Shown: positions 8,757 through 16,867 of the stretch, in pieces | How positions within the stretch are numbered: position 1 is the stretch's first letter | Layout of the letters: the number at the start of each line of letters is the position of its first letter | Source: an uncultured Muribaculaceae bacterium | GTDB taxonomy: Bacteria > Bacteroidota > Bacteroidia > Bacteroidales > Muribaculaceae | Length of the DNA stretch: 32,356 nucleotides | Direction of reading: 5' to 3' | Assembly (NCBI GenBank): GCA_910579605.1 | Contig: CAJTUG010000004.1 | Coordinates: 1-32,356, forward strand | The notes under the pieces: generated by a model | What the model was told of the DNA's origin: nothing | Database searches by the model: none | The model's input: the letters and a program-made list of their open reading frames with translations, nothing else | Translations under genes and position numbers: made by a program

Positions 8757-10115
8757 ATGAAGCATATTGCTACTCTCTCAATGGCTTTTGCCTTGTGTGC
8801 TATGTCGTTTACCTGTTGTGCCGATAAGGGCGGCAACAGTATTGACGAGCCGGCAGAGCCGACACCCGAAACTCCGGCGGCAAAAGTTGTAAACGCTACA
8901 ACCGACCAGATAATTTATGAAGCTAATGCCCGTCTCTATGGCAATACCGGAGGGTTGAATTCTCTCAAAGACCAATTGCCGGAGTTGAAGGCTATGGGCA
9001 CGGATATAGTATGGATCATGCCTTTGAATACTCCCGGAGAGGAAAAGTCTATAGGTTCGCCATATTGCGTGAAAGACTACGACGGAGTAGATCCTAAACT
9101 TGGCACCAAGGAAGATTTGATATCTTTGGTTGAAACGGCACATGGATTGGGCATGAAGGTTATTCTCGATTGGGTTGCTAACCATACTGCATGGGATCAT
9201 CCTTGGACAAAAGATCATCCCGAATGGTATGTTCGCGACGGTCAAGGGAATATCCAGGCTCCGGGTTCATGGAGCGATGTGGCCGAGCTGAATTATAATA
9301 GCCGCGAAATGCGGGCAGAAATGACTGCTTCGATGTTGCGTTGGCTTGAGATCGCCAAAATCGACGGTTTCCGATTTGATAATGTAGACGGAGTGCCCGG
9401 TGATTATTGGAAAGAGGCTTTTGCAGCTCTTCGCGCGGCAAAATCCGATGTAATACTTTTGTCTGAGACTTCGCAGGCTTCTTCGTTCTCGGATGGTGCC
9501 GATATGATTTATGGTTGGGCATTCGGGACAGAGATTTCAAAGCTGTTCAACGGTAAATCCTCGCCAGCTAAACTTATAGAGGTGATGGATAAAGAGAATA
9601 GCCGCGCTCCCGAAGGAAAAGCTACAGCTTATATGCGCTATTGCATAAATCATGATATAGCGGCAGAACACAGTGTGCGCGACTTGTTTGGTTCACCAGA
9701 AGGTATGGAGGCTGCATATGCCGTGGCACTTTTTGCAGGGAGTACACCTATGTTCTACACCTCTCAGTTTTGCGACTTTACCAATAAAGTTTCTTTCTTC
9801 AATTATAGCAAGGCCGATTTCAACAGCAGCAAAATGGCCGCAATAAAGAAGCTTAACGCAGCTTTCAAGCAAACTAAAGATGTTCGTCAAGGTCAACTTA
9901 GGAATTATACAGTTGCCAATGCGTTGATGTATGAGTGGACATTCGGAGAACAGAAGCTAATAGTTGTTGTGAATCTCACGAAAGATGAGGTCTCTGTTAA
10001 AATGCCTATGGCGCTTACCGGTATTAAAATTACCGATTTGCTTGCAGGAACAAGTGAAACCACACCGGTTGCTCTTACCCTCAAGCCTTATCAATACTGC
10101 ATCTATAAAAAATAA
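8757..10115 (+). CDS. susG: GH13 alpha-amylase lipoprotein (SusG-type)
   Basis: A 452-residue GH13 enzyme that hydrolyses alpha-1,4 links in starch. The signal peptide carries Cys-Cys at 20/21 (SFTCC), so it is probably a lipoprotein like SusG. Conserved regions: I, DWVANHT (138-144); II, GFRFDNVD with nucleophile D208; III, LLSETSQ with acid/base E237; IV, INHD with D300. The triad is therefore intact. At 452 residues it is far shorter than B. thetaiotaomicron SusG (about 690), leaving no room for the CBM58 inserted in that enzyme; the linked CBM26 lipoprotein may supply binding instead. It sits 71 nt after the previous gene behind a hairpin and 6 nt before the GH97 gene. A Pro/Glu-rich linker (31-43) follows the lipid anchor. 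Another GH13 specificity (maltogenic or pullulanase-like) is not excluded. Confidence 0.92.
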   Translation: MKHIATLSMAFALCAMSFTCCADKGGNSIDEPAEPTPETPAAKVVNATTDQIIYEANARLYGNTGGLNSLKDQLPELKAMGTDIVWIMPLNTPGEEKSIGSPYCVKDYDGVDPKLGTKEDLISLVETAHGLGMKVILDWVANHTAWDHPWTKDHPEWYVRDGQGNIQAPGSWSDVAELNYNSREMRAEMTASMLRWLEIAKIDGFRFDNVDGVPGDYWKEAFAALRAAKSDVILLSETSQASSFSDGADMIYGWAFGTEISKLFNGKSSPAKLIEVMDKENSRAPEGKATAYMRYCINHDIAAEHSVRDLFGSPEGMEAAYAVALFAGSTPMFYTSQFCDFTNKVSFFNYSKADFNSSKMAAIKKLNAAFKQTKDVRQGQLRNYTVANALMYEWTFGEQKLIVVVNLTKDEVSVKMPMALTGIKITDLLAGTSETTPVALTLKPYQYCIYKK

Positions 10116-10121
10116 GGAACA

Positions 10122-12239
10122 ATGACAAAGAAATATACCGTATTGCCGGCATTTTTGCTGTCGGCGTTTATTGCCAGTGCTACACCTTTGGCTTCGCCTG
10201 ACGGAAAGTTAGCCATTGAGCCGGGACTTGACAGTGCCGGGCATCCTACCTACAGTGTAAGTTTCAATGGGCTGCCTGTGGTATCGTCGGGTATTCTTGG
10301 CCTTAAAGCCGACGAGGCCGATTTTACAAGCTTTGCCGAAATAAAAGAAGGGGCTGTTGTCGCAGAAGATAATACATGGAAGCCTGTCTGGGGCGAATTC
10401 GAGACTATTCGTGACAATTATACAGAAATGCCCGTTGAATATACGACCTCCGATGGGCGCAAGATTACTGTCCGCTTCCGTGCATACAACGACGGTGTCG
10501 CTTTCCGCTATGAGATTCCAGAGCAGCAGAAAGTCAATTATCTTACTCTTCGCGACGAGGCCACGACTTTCCCTCTTGCCGAAGATCTTTCTGTTTTTGC
10601 TATCCCCGGCGACTATGATACCGACGAGCGTCTATATGTAGAGTCTCCGGTGAGCCAATTGGGAAAAAGGATGCGAGTTCGCCGCCACACAGAAAGTTCC
10701 GGAATTCCCGGAGTGTCTGTGCAGACTCCTTTGATGGCAAAGAGTACCAAAAATAAATTGTATGTGAATATCCATGAAGCGGCTTTGGTGGGCTATCCTG
10801 CTATGGCTCTTGAGGTGGATACAGCCAATATAGTATTCAAAGCACACCTTACACCCGACAGGAACGGTGTGCGCGGGTATCTTCAAGCTCCTTTCCATAC
10901 ACCGTGGCGTACGCTTATAATCTCGGACGATGCTCGTGATATTCTTGCATCTCAGCTTATCCTTAATTTGAATGAGCCTTGTGCTATCGAGAATACCGAT
11001 TGGATCAAACCCATGAAATTTGTGGGTGTTTGGTGGGAAATGTTTGTAGGTCGCAGTCGTACATGGGCTTATTCCAATAAATATAATGCCAAACCCGGAA
11101 TCACGGATTATTCTTCGCTTGAAAGCAACGGGCGTCATCCGGCAAACACAGAAAATGTGAAGAAATATATAGATTTCGCGGCTGAAAACGGTATAGACGG
11201 AGTTCTTGTCGAAGGCTGGAACGAAGGTTGGGAAGATTGGGCCGGCTGGCGCAAAAACCGTCAGTTTATATTTGACAAGGCCTATCCCGATTTTGATGTA
11301 GAGGCACTTCGCGATTATGCAGCGGAGAAGGGTGTCAAGTTGATTATGCACCATGAGACAGCCGCGAATGCAGCCGACTACGAGCGCCAGCTTGACCGTG
11401 CTTTCCAGTTTATGGTTGATAATAACTATCCAGCCGTCAAGACCGGCTATGTAGGGCACATTATCCCTCGCTCTGAATACCATTCGAGTCAATGGATGGT
11501 TGACCATTATCTCCATGTAGCCCAGCGAGCAGCCGACTACAAAATTATGGTAGACAGCCACGAGGCAGTGCGCCCGACAGGTTTGTGCCGAACATGGCCC
11601 AACTGGATAGCACAGGAATCTGCCCGCGGCGGCGAATTTGAGTCTATGGGGGGCAACCCGCCTGAACATACATGCCTTCTTCCTTTTACTCGTCTTAAAG
11701 GAGGGCCGATGGACTATACTCCGGGTCTTTTCCAAGCCGATTTGAGCTACTATGGCGAAGGGAAGAATGGTGGCGGCAAAACCACCTTGGCGCGTCAATT
11801 GGCTTTATATGTTACTATGGCTTCTCCTTTGCAGATGGCTTGTGACCTGCCCGAAAATTATAATCGTTTCCCCGATGCGTTCCAATTTATCCGCGATGTG
11901 CCTTTGGATTGGTCCGACAGCCGTTGGCTTGAGGCAGAACCGGGCGATTATATCACAGTTGCCCGTAGAGAGAAGAACGGCAACGATTGGTATATTGGCG
12001 GTGTGACTGATGAGAATGCCCGTATTGCGATGCTTGATTTCTCGTTCCTTGAACCGGGTAAAAAATACACGGCTACTATTTACGAGGATGGAGCAGATGC
12101 AGATTTCCGAAGCAACCAACAGTCTTACAATATAAGGAAAATTAAGGTTAATTCCAAGACCAAGCTCAAGCAAAAAGTAGCCCCCGGTGGCGGTTTTGCA
12201 ATTCAAATCAAGGCTGCCGATGACTTGGCCGGTTTGTAG
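10122..12239 (+). CDS. susB: GH97 alpha-glucosidase (SusB-type)
   Basis: A 705-residue GH97 enzyme with a signal peptide cut near residue 20 (IASA|TPLAS), so it is periplasmic. It releases glucose from imported maltooligosaccharides. Three domains fit the family: N-terminal beta-sandwich (about 22-285), (beta/alpha)8 barrel (about 290-600) and a C-terminal beta domain. Residues that appear to match B. thetaiotaomicron SusB with a constant shift of 27 are E412 (MHHETAA, SusB E439), E481 (DSHEAVRPTG, SusB E508) and E505 (GGEFESMGG, SusB E532). This set marks the inverting, Ca-dependent subgroup and not the retaining galactosidases; the numbering is from memory. It is the last gene of the operon, only 6 nt after the amylase stop, and is followed by a terminator. 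Confidence 0.94.
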   Translation: MTKKYTVLPAFLLSAFIASATPLASPDGKLAIEPGLDSAGHPTYSVSFNGLPVVSSGILGLKADEADFTSFAEIKEGAVVAEDNTWKPVWGEFETIRDNYTEMPVEYTTSDGRKITVRFRAYNDGVAFRYEIPEQQKVNYLTLRDEATTFPLAEDLSVFAIPGDYDTDERLYVESPVSQLGKRMRVRRHTESSGIPGVSVQTPLMAKSTKNKLYVNIHEAALVGYPAMALEVDTANIVFKAHLTPDRNGVRGYLQAPFHTPWRTLIISDDARDILASQLILNLNEPCAIENTDWIKPMKFVGVWWEMFVGRSRTWAYSNKYNAKPGITDYSSLESNGRHPANTENVKKYIDFAAENGIDGVLVEGWNEGWEDWAGWRKNRQFIFDKAYPDFDVEALRDYAAEKGVKLIMHHETAANAADYERQLDRAFQFMVDNNYPAVKTGYVGHIIPRSEYHSSQWMVDHYLHVAQRAADYKIMVDSHEAVRPTGLCRTWPNWIAQESARGGEFESMGGNPPEHTCLLPFTRLKGGPMDYTPGLFQADLSYYGEGKNGGGKTTLARQLALYVTMASPLQMACDLPENYNRFPDAFQFIRDVPLDWSDSRWLEAEPGDYITVARREKNGNDWYIGGVTDENARIAMLDFSFLEPGKKYTATIYEDGADADFRSNQQSYNIRKIKVNSKTKLKQKVAPGGGFAIQIKAADDLAGL

Positions 12240-12327
12240 AAATTATAATGAAAGATTTAGTTTAATAGGTAAGTATGATAATCTCAAAACCTCTCTTCAT
12301 GCAAGGTTAATATTGTGATTAAGCGAG

Positions 12328-12363
12328 CAAGGCGGACCGCGAGGTTCGCCTTGTTTCTTTTTT
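12328..12363 (+). terminator. Rho-independent terminator of the starch operon
   Basis: An 11-bp stem with one G-U pair (12328-12338 with 12343-12353) closes a GCGA tetraloop and leads into TTTCTTTTTT (12354-12363). It ends the operon before the convergent minus-strand gene. On the minus strand no T tract follows, so it probably acts in one direction. Confidence 0.92.
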
Positions 12364-12378
12364 ATCGTTATTATATGG

Positions 12379-12777
12379 TTAAAAGAGGTTTCGGATAATC
12401 CACCAAGCTATTATTGCAAAAAGGATTGCCGAGAGTGTTATGGGGTGTGTTGCGAGGCGGTAGACCGCTCCTTTCCGAGGTAGGATGGTCTCTACTATAA
12501 AGTAGAATATGGTTGCCGGGACAGCGAAAAACACGAATGGATTGAAATGCCATGCTTTAGCGAATTCAAGGTGCATGATAGCATGGAAGGCTCTTTGGCT
12601 GCCGCATCCCGGACAATCGTATCCGGTAAATGCTTTGAAAGCGCATTTAAGCGATGGCCCGGATTCTGGGTTTACTTTATAGAAATATATTGCAAAAAGC
12701 ACAAAGACCGTAGTGGCAGCCAAAGCAATAGCCACTATGGTCTTTGTGGAAAGTTTTCGGGATGGGTATGTGTTCAT
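12379..12777 (-). CDS. DUF2752 membrane protein
   Basis: A 132-residue membrane protein of unknown function. Three to four hydrophobic helices are visible: about 13-33, around 75-96 (NPFVFFAVPATIFYFIVETI) and 112-131. Between the first two lies the family hallmark CAFKAFTGYDCPGCGSQRAFHAIMH, with the CPGCGSxRA motif and a nearby His; the Cys residues might bind metal or form a disulfide. The start codon lies one base after the stop of the DUF4339-CD225 gene, so translation is likely coupled and the products may work together. It converges on the starch operon terminator. Confidence 0.88.
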   Translation of the reverse strand: MNTYPSRKLSTKTIVAIALAATTVFVLFAIYFYKVNPESGPSLKCAFKAFTGYDCPGCGSQRAFHAIMHLEFAKAWHFNPFVFFAVPATIFYFIVETILPRKGAVYRLATHPITLSAILFAIIAWWIIRNLF

Positions 12778-12778
12778 T

Positions 12779-13381
12779 TTAGAACAAAGCTCCCAGAAGA
12801 ATGCATGGGAATAGTCCTAAAGCCAATGATATCATTATGAGCCAGGCAGCAACTTGCGAGGCTTTTTTTGCTTGGTCTATGCGGTTGCTGTTGTAGAAGC
12901 TTGTGACGCATATAGACGCCACCAAGGCAGCTACGCTCACAGGAGAGCAGCAACATATCAGGAGGAATATGGACCACCCGATGTATGTTGGCGGACAAGG
13001 TTCTTTAGCAACCGGGGCTGCAGCCTGATAGTTTCCTTGGTTGGGGTATGGTTCCCAATAAGGTTGAGCAGGAGCTTCTTGAGGAGCCGTATCTTGGACG
13101 TGTTGGGGATATTGCTCTTGATAATCGGCTGTTGAGTCTGCCTCTTGATTTTGTTCTTGTTGGCTTGAGGCCTGGTCTGTGGTGTCTTGCTCGGGATATT
13201 CGGTTTGCTGCACGGAATCCGAAACGAACAGTTCTTGCATCTGAGGCAACATTCCGGCCGGATACCATTTAGGCAATCCTTCAAACCAAACTTTGGTTTC
13301 TTTTGTCACGGGCATGTTGCGCAGCTCTTCGAATTCAAAGGGCCCTTGCTGCTTGCCGTCGAGGAAAATCCATATTTTCAT
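12779..13381 (-). CDS. DUF4339 (GYF_2)-CD225/dispanin-like membrane protein
   Basis: A 200-residue protein. Residues 1-50 match the GYF_2/DUF4339 domain (MKIWIFLDGKQQGPFEFEEL ... VWFEGLPKWYPA), thought to bind proline-rich or other peptides. Residues 52-128 form a low-complexity Gln/Glu/Pro/Tyr linker. Residues 132-200 form a two-helix CD225-like unit (GWSIFLLICCCSPVSVAALVASICV ... DQAKKASQVAAWLIMISLALGL), with the Cys cluster and A-x-x-AS pattern of the family. No signal peptide is seen, so the GYF domain is probably cytoplasmic. It forms a coupled pair with the DUF2752 gene. No promoter matching the consensus was seen in the 191-nt gap upstream. The function is unknown. Confidence 0.85.
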   Translation of the reverse strand: MKIWIFLDGKQQGPFEFEELRNMPVTKETKVWFEGLPKWYPAGMLPQMQELFVSDSVQQTEYPEQDTTDQASSQQEQNQEADSTADYQEQYPQHVQDTAPQEAPAQPYWEPYPNQGNYQAAAPVAKEPCPPTYIGWSIFLLICCCSPVSVAALVASICVTSFYNSNRIDQAKKASQVAAWLIMISLALGLFPCILLGALF

Positions 13382-13572
13382 TTGGGAGTGTTCTTATTGT
13401 AGTTTGTTTGTTGCAGCCGCACTAAAAAATAGTATGAAATTTATTTTATCTTGTCTTTGAGAGCGTTGTCTATGAAATTATGGTATTAATCCAGTTGTTC
13501 AATAGCTACTGAATTCTAAATCATAATGGCAATTGTTCTCAAATATTGCGACAAATAAATTTAAACAATTTC

Positions 13573-14457
13573 TTAGAAATGCTTAACTTCGTGTCCGGCG
13601 ATGCTTGTTAGCAGGTTGTTTGCCAAACGGCTTGCCCCGATGCGGAAATATTCGGTAGTTAGCCATTCTTCGCCAAGGACTTCTTTAATAATCGTGTAGT
13701 ATTTGACGGCGTCTTCTGTTGTTGAAACACCGCCAGAAGCTTTGAAGCCAACTTTGTTTCCGGTCTTTTCGTAGTACTCTTTGATGCATAGTGCCATAAT
13801 GTATGCAGCATCGAGCGATGCTCCGGGGTATTCTTTTCCAGTAGATGTTTTGAGGAAATCTGCACCGGAGTAGAGTGAAAGCACAGATGCATTTTTGATA
13901 TTCTTTGCGGTTTTGAGTGCTCCGGTTTCAAGGATTACTTTGAGCCGTCCGTCGCGAGTTGCTTCTTTCTGCTCTGTTATTTCGTCTACAACAGATTCGT
14001 AGTCGTTGTCGAAATAATATCCGAGGTTGAAAACGATGTCGATTTCGTCGGCTCCGTTAGCAACAGCGAGAGAGGTTTCGGCGATTTTTACTTCTTCAAA
14101 AGTCTGGCTTGACGGGAATGACCCCGAAACGCAAGCGAGTTTTACTCCGGAAACTTCAAGGACGCTTTTTACTACGGGTGCGAAATTTGGATATACGCAT
14201 ATTGCAGCCACATTTGGCAAAGAAGGGAACAGTTCCTCAAATGAGTTTACGTTTTCTGTGAATTTGGCAACGGATGTTTGCGAGTCTGTTGCTTTGAGGG
14301 TAGTGAGGTCTATAGCGCTGAAGCAGAATTTATAGACGTCTTGGTTGTTGTTTTCGTCGAAGTGCTCGTCGAGGATTTTTTTAACGGCTTCTGCCACGGC
14401 GGCATCGTCTTCGATAACCTGGCTTTGGGTGATAGCCTGAGTGTATTTGTCGCTCAT
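13573..14457 (-). CDS. deoC: Deoxyribose-phosphate aldolase
   Basis: A 294-residue class I aldolase that splits 2-deoxyribose-5-phosphate into glyceraldehyde-3-phosphate and acetaldehyde in deoxynucleoside breakdown. Visible motifs: SAIDLTTLKATD (47-58), GADEIDIVFNLG (136-146), the Schiff-base segment DFLKTSTGK with K203, and GFKASGGVST with the second catalytic lysine at 239. It is longer than E. coli DeoC (259 residues), as is usual in Bacteroidota, because of an N-terminal extension. It starts 12 nt after the mazG-like gene, so the two are probably cotranscribed, both acting on nucleotide turnover. No clear terminator follows it. Confidence 0.94.
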   Translation of the reverse strand: MSDKYTQAITQSQVIEDDAAVAEAVKKILDEHFDENNNQDVYKFCFSAIDLTTLKATDSQTSVAKFTENVNSFEELFPSLPNVAAICVYPNFAPVVKSVLEVSGVKLACVSGSFPSSQTFEEVKIAETSLAVANGADEIDIVFNLGYYFDNDYESVVDEITEQKEATRDGRLKVILETGALKTAKNIKNASVLSLYSGADFLKTSTGKEYPGASLDAAYIMALCIKEYYEKTGNKVGFKASGGVSTTEDAVKYYTIIKEVLGEEWLTTEYFRIGASRLANNLLTSIAGHEVKHF

Positions 14458-14469
14458 ATTATGTTAGTT

Positions 14470-14826
14470 TTAAGTGTTGTTTTTTAATAGTTTGGCATTT
14501 TTCTTATGTCTCTCGCTATCTCTAACGGATTTTTTGTTGAGATTGTTTCGGAATGCTTCTTCAAGGTTTATGCCATGTTGGTTTGCAATAGCGCAAGTAA
14601 TCCACAGGAGGTCTGCGAGTTCGTCGGCTAAATCAAGTTTCTCCCCCGGTTTAGGGGATTGTTCACCGTCGGTACGGGCGATTATACGAGCCACTTCGCC
14701 TACTTCTTCGGTGAGTATTGCCATGTTTGTGAGAGGCGAGAAATATCTCACTCCTATGGTGTTTATCCATGAATCTACAGTTTCTTGTGCTTTTGCAATC
14801 GTTATGTTTTCGTTGTTTAGGCTCAT
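14470..14826 (-). CDS. MazG-like nucleotide pyrophosphohydrolase
   Basis: A 118-residue protein of the all-alpha MazG NTP pyrophosphatase superfamily, which removes non-canonical or surplus nucleoside triphosphates as NMP plus PPi. The metal-binding pattern is visible as TEEVGEVAR (EExxE) and LADELADLLW (ExxD). It is one MazG domain, in contrast to the two in E. coli MazG. I chose the start MSLNNENIT at 14826 over the upstream ATG at 14862, because the latter lies inside the promoter and the family conservation begins at about ITIAKAQETVDSWI. The predicted transcription start almost coincides with this ATG, so the message may be leaderless. It is followed by deoC after 12 nt. Confidence 0.87.
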   Translation of the reverse strand: MSLNNENITIAKAQETVDSWINTIGVRYFSPLTNMAILTEEVGEVARIIARTDGEQSPKPGEKLDLADELADLLWITCAIANQHGINLEEAFRNNLNKKSVRDSERHKKNAKLLKNNT

Positions 14827-14831
14827 AGATG

Positions 14832-14863
14832 CAAAATTATAATATTTCTGTGAAAAAAGCAAA
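14832..14863 (-). promoter_or_regulatory. Promoter of the mazG-like/deoC operon
   Basis: On the minus strand a -33 TTTG (14863-14860) and a -7 TAATTTTG (14839-14832) are 20 nt apart, an exact match to the Bacteroidota pattern. The -7 box ends only 5 nt before the chosen ATG (14826), so transcription would start at or next to the start codon. Confidence 0.8.
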
Positions 14864-14916
14864 TATGGTCTTAAAAGTGGTTGTTAATGATGGTTGAATT
14901 GATGCCGGTTTTATTC

Positions 14917-14963
14917 GTTAACAATGGTTAACAAAACGTATAATCTTTGTAACAGTTGTTAAC
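14917..14963. repeat. GTTAAC repeats in the divergent mazG/acyl-CoA ligase spacer (candidate operator)
   Basis: GTTAAC occurs three times within 47 bases (14917-14922, 14927-14932, 14958-14963). The first two form the near-palindrome GTTAACAATGGTTAAC, with symmetric 6-nt arms around a 4-nt centre. They lie between two divergent promoters, about 50-100 nt upstream of the ligase -7 box, a usual place for a repressor or activator. No regulator gene is adjacent. Confidence 0.4.
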
Positions 14964-14986
14964 GCTACGTCAAAAAGGCTGTTGAT

Positions 14987-15021
14987 TTTGTTATTAATCA
15001 AAGCGAAAGATTGTAACTTTG
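14987..15021 (+). promoter_or_regulatory. Promoter of the acyl-CoA ligase/hflX unit
   Basis: A -7 TAACTTTG (15014-15021) is a perfect match, 26 nt before the ATG at 15048. The best -33 TTTG (14987-14990) is 23 nt upstream, somewhat longer than the usual 19-21, so the promoter may be weaker or regulated. Confidence 0.65.
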
Positions 15022-15047
15022 CACGTAAAACCGAAGAAAGATAAAAG

Positions 15048-16865
15048 ATGCCAAATATACTAACACATCTTATAGGTAATGCTATAGCCCGCTATGGCAA
15101 AGACCGCGAAGCTTTCAGCCATGTTGTTCTGGAAGAAGGGAACAAACATCTTGCCCCGGTGTCGTGGGGCGAATTTGGCCGGAAAGTAGAAGACCTGGCC
15201 TGCGCATTGGAGATACTTGATCTCCAAGAAAAAGATATGGTTGCAGTTTTTGCCGCCAATTGCCCTGAGATATTGATAACAGATTTTGCCTGCTACCGCA
15301 ACCGGGTTGTTCCGGTGAGTCTTTATGCGACGAGCAGTCCGGAGCAAGTGAAATATATTGTGAAAGACTCTGGAGCGAGAATGGTTTTTTTGGGCGATGA
15401 GATACAATACCGCACTTACCGCGAGGTTGCGGCCGATTGTGGCAATGTTGTCAAGACGGTGATCTATAACCGCTCAGTAGAAATCGACAATGACGATAGC
15501 GACTCAATTTATTTTGAGGATTTATTAGAACTCGGAGCCATGGCTTCCCGAAGCTGCCGCGACGCGGTTGAGTTGCGTTCGGCTTCGGCTCGTCCCGACG
15601 ATATCGCAACCCTTATCTATACATCGGGTACGACCGGAGAACCCAAGGGTGCTGTTTTGACGCATAGCAATTTTAATGCGGCTATAGATATCCATAAGGA
15701 TCGCTTGGATATGCTTTCTGATGAAGATACATCGCTATGTTTCTTGCCGTTGAGCCATATTTTTGAGAAGGCTTGGACTTATTTTTGCCTGAGTATGGGC
15801 ATGAGGGTTGCTATAAATACGAATCCTAAGGAAATCCAGGACGCTATTCGTCTTGTCCGTCCGTCGTGTATGTGCAGTGTACCGCGTTTCTGGGAGAAGG
15901 TTTATACGGCAGTTCAGGAGAAGATTGCCAATTCCAAGGGTATCCAGAAGATAATGATAGAACGAGCGTTGAAAGTTGGCGCGAAATATAATCTTGAATA
16001 CCGCAGGTTGGGGCTAAAAGCACCTTGGTGGCTTGAACAGAAATATAGGTTCTACGATAAGAATGTGTTTTCCAAGCTTCGCCATGTGATAGGAATAGAG
16101 AACGGTACTTTGTTTCCTACGGCAGGAGCGCCTTTGAGCGGAAATATAGTGGAGTTCCTTGTTGCTTGCGGTATCCCGATGGTAATAGGTTACGGGCTAA
16201 GCGAGACAACGGCCACGGTGAGTTGTTTCCCGTCGGTAGGTTATACCATAGGTTCGGTTGGAACTGTTTTACCCGACATTTCTGTTAAGATAGGCGAGAA
16301 TAATGAGATACTTGTAAAAGGTCCTACGGTTATGCGGGGATATTATGGACGCGAAGAAGATAATAAGGCGGCTTTTACCCCCGACGGTTATTTCCGCACC
16401 GGTGACGCCGGCCGGATAGACGAAACCGGCGCTTTGGTTCTTACGGAGCGACTGAAAGATCTTTTCAAGACCTCTAACGGGAAATATATAGCTCCTCAGG
16501 CCATAGAGAGCCGCCTTGGGGAAGACCGCTATATAGAGCAGGTTGCAGTGATAGGAGATCAACGCAAATATGTGACTGCAATAATCATACCGGCCTTTGA
16601 GGCTATTAAAGAATATGCTGTTAAAAAGCACATTCAGTTTACAAGCATAGAAGACCTTGTTGAAAATTCGGAAATACGCAAGCTTATAGCCGAGCGTATA
16701 GAGCGTTTGCAGAAGGGTTTTGCCGGATTTGAGAAGATAAAGAAATTCACTCTTCTGCCCAAGGAATTTACAATAGAAAGCGGCGAGCTTACGAATACTC
16801 TTAAGATACGTCGCCCGGTAATAAATTCTGTCTATGCTTCTCAGATAGAAGCAATGTATTGTTGA
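15048..16865 (+). CDS. Long-chain acyl-CoA synthetase (AMP-binding ligase)
   Basis: A 605-residue ANL-superfamily ligase that activates fatty acids to acyl-CoA through an acyl-adenylate. Motifs: the P-loop TLIYTSGTTGEPKG (about 188-201), SHIFEKAWTY, GYGLSETTATVSC (the A5 motif), YFRTGDAGRIDETGALVLTERLKDLFKTSNGKYIAPQAIE (A7-A10, including the hinge Asp and the GKY lysine region). Length and order match the FadD/FAA1 group common in Bacteroidota. No membrane segment or signal peptide is seen. hflX begins 2 nt after the stop codon, so the two share a transcript; no functional link is obvious. Confidence 0.93.
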   Translation: MPNILTHLIGNAIARYGKDREAFSHVVLEEGNKHLAPVSWGEFGRKVEDLACALEILDLQEKDMVAVFAANCPEILITDFACYRNRVVPVSLYATSSPEQVKYIVKDSGARMVFLGDEIQYRTYREVAADCGNVVKTVIYNRSVEIDNDDSDSIYFEDLLELGAMASRSCRDAVELRSASARPDDIATLIYTSGTTGEPKGAVLTHSNFNAAIDIHKDRLDMLSDEDTSLCFLPLSHIFEKAWTYFCLSMGMRVAINTNPKEIQDAIRLVRPSCMCSVPRFWEKVYTAVQEKIANSKGIQKIMIERALKVGAKYNLEYRRLGLKAPWWLEQKYRFYDKNVFSKLRHVIGIENGTLFPTAGAPLSGNIVEFLVACGIPMVIGYGLSETTATVSCFPSVGYTIGSVGTVLPDISVKIGENNEILVKGPTVMRGYYGREEDNKAAFTPDGYFRTGDAGRIDETGALVLTERLKDLFKTSNGKYIAPQAIESRLGEDRYIEQVAVIGDQRKYVTAIIIPAFEAIKEYAVKKHIQFTSIEDLVENSEIRKLIAERIERLQKGFAGFEKIKKFTLLPKEFTIESGELTNTLKIRRPVINSVYASQIEAMYC

Positions 16866-16867
16866 TT

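Noticed and set aside
13382..13572. The 191-nt gap between deoC and the DUF4339-CD225 gene, searched for a deoC terminator and a minus-strand promoter.
   Set aside because: No stem with a T tract and no TAnnTTTG box in the right place was found; nothing could be supported.
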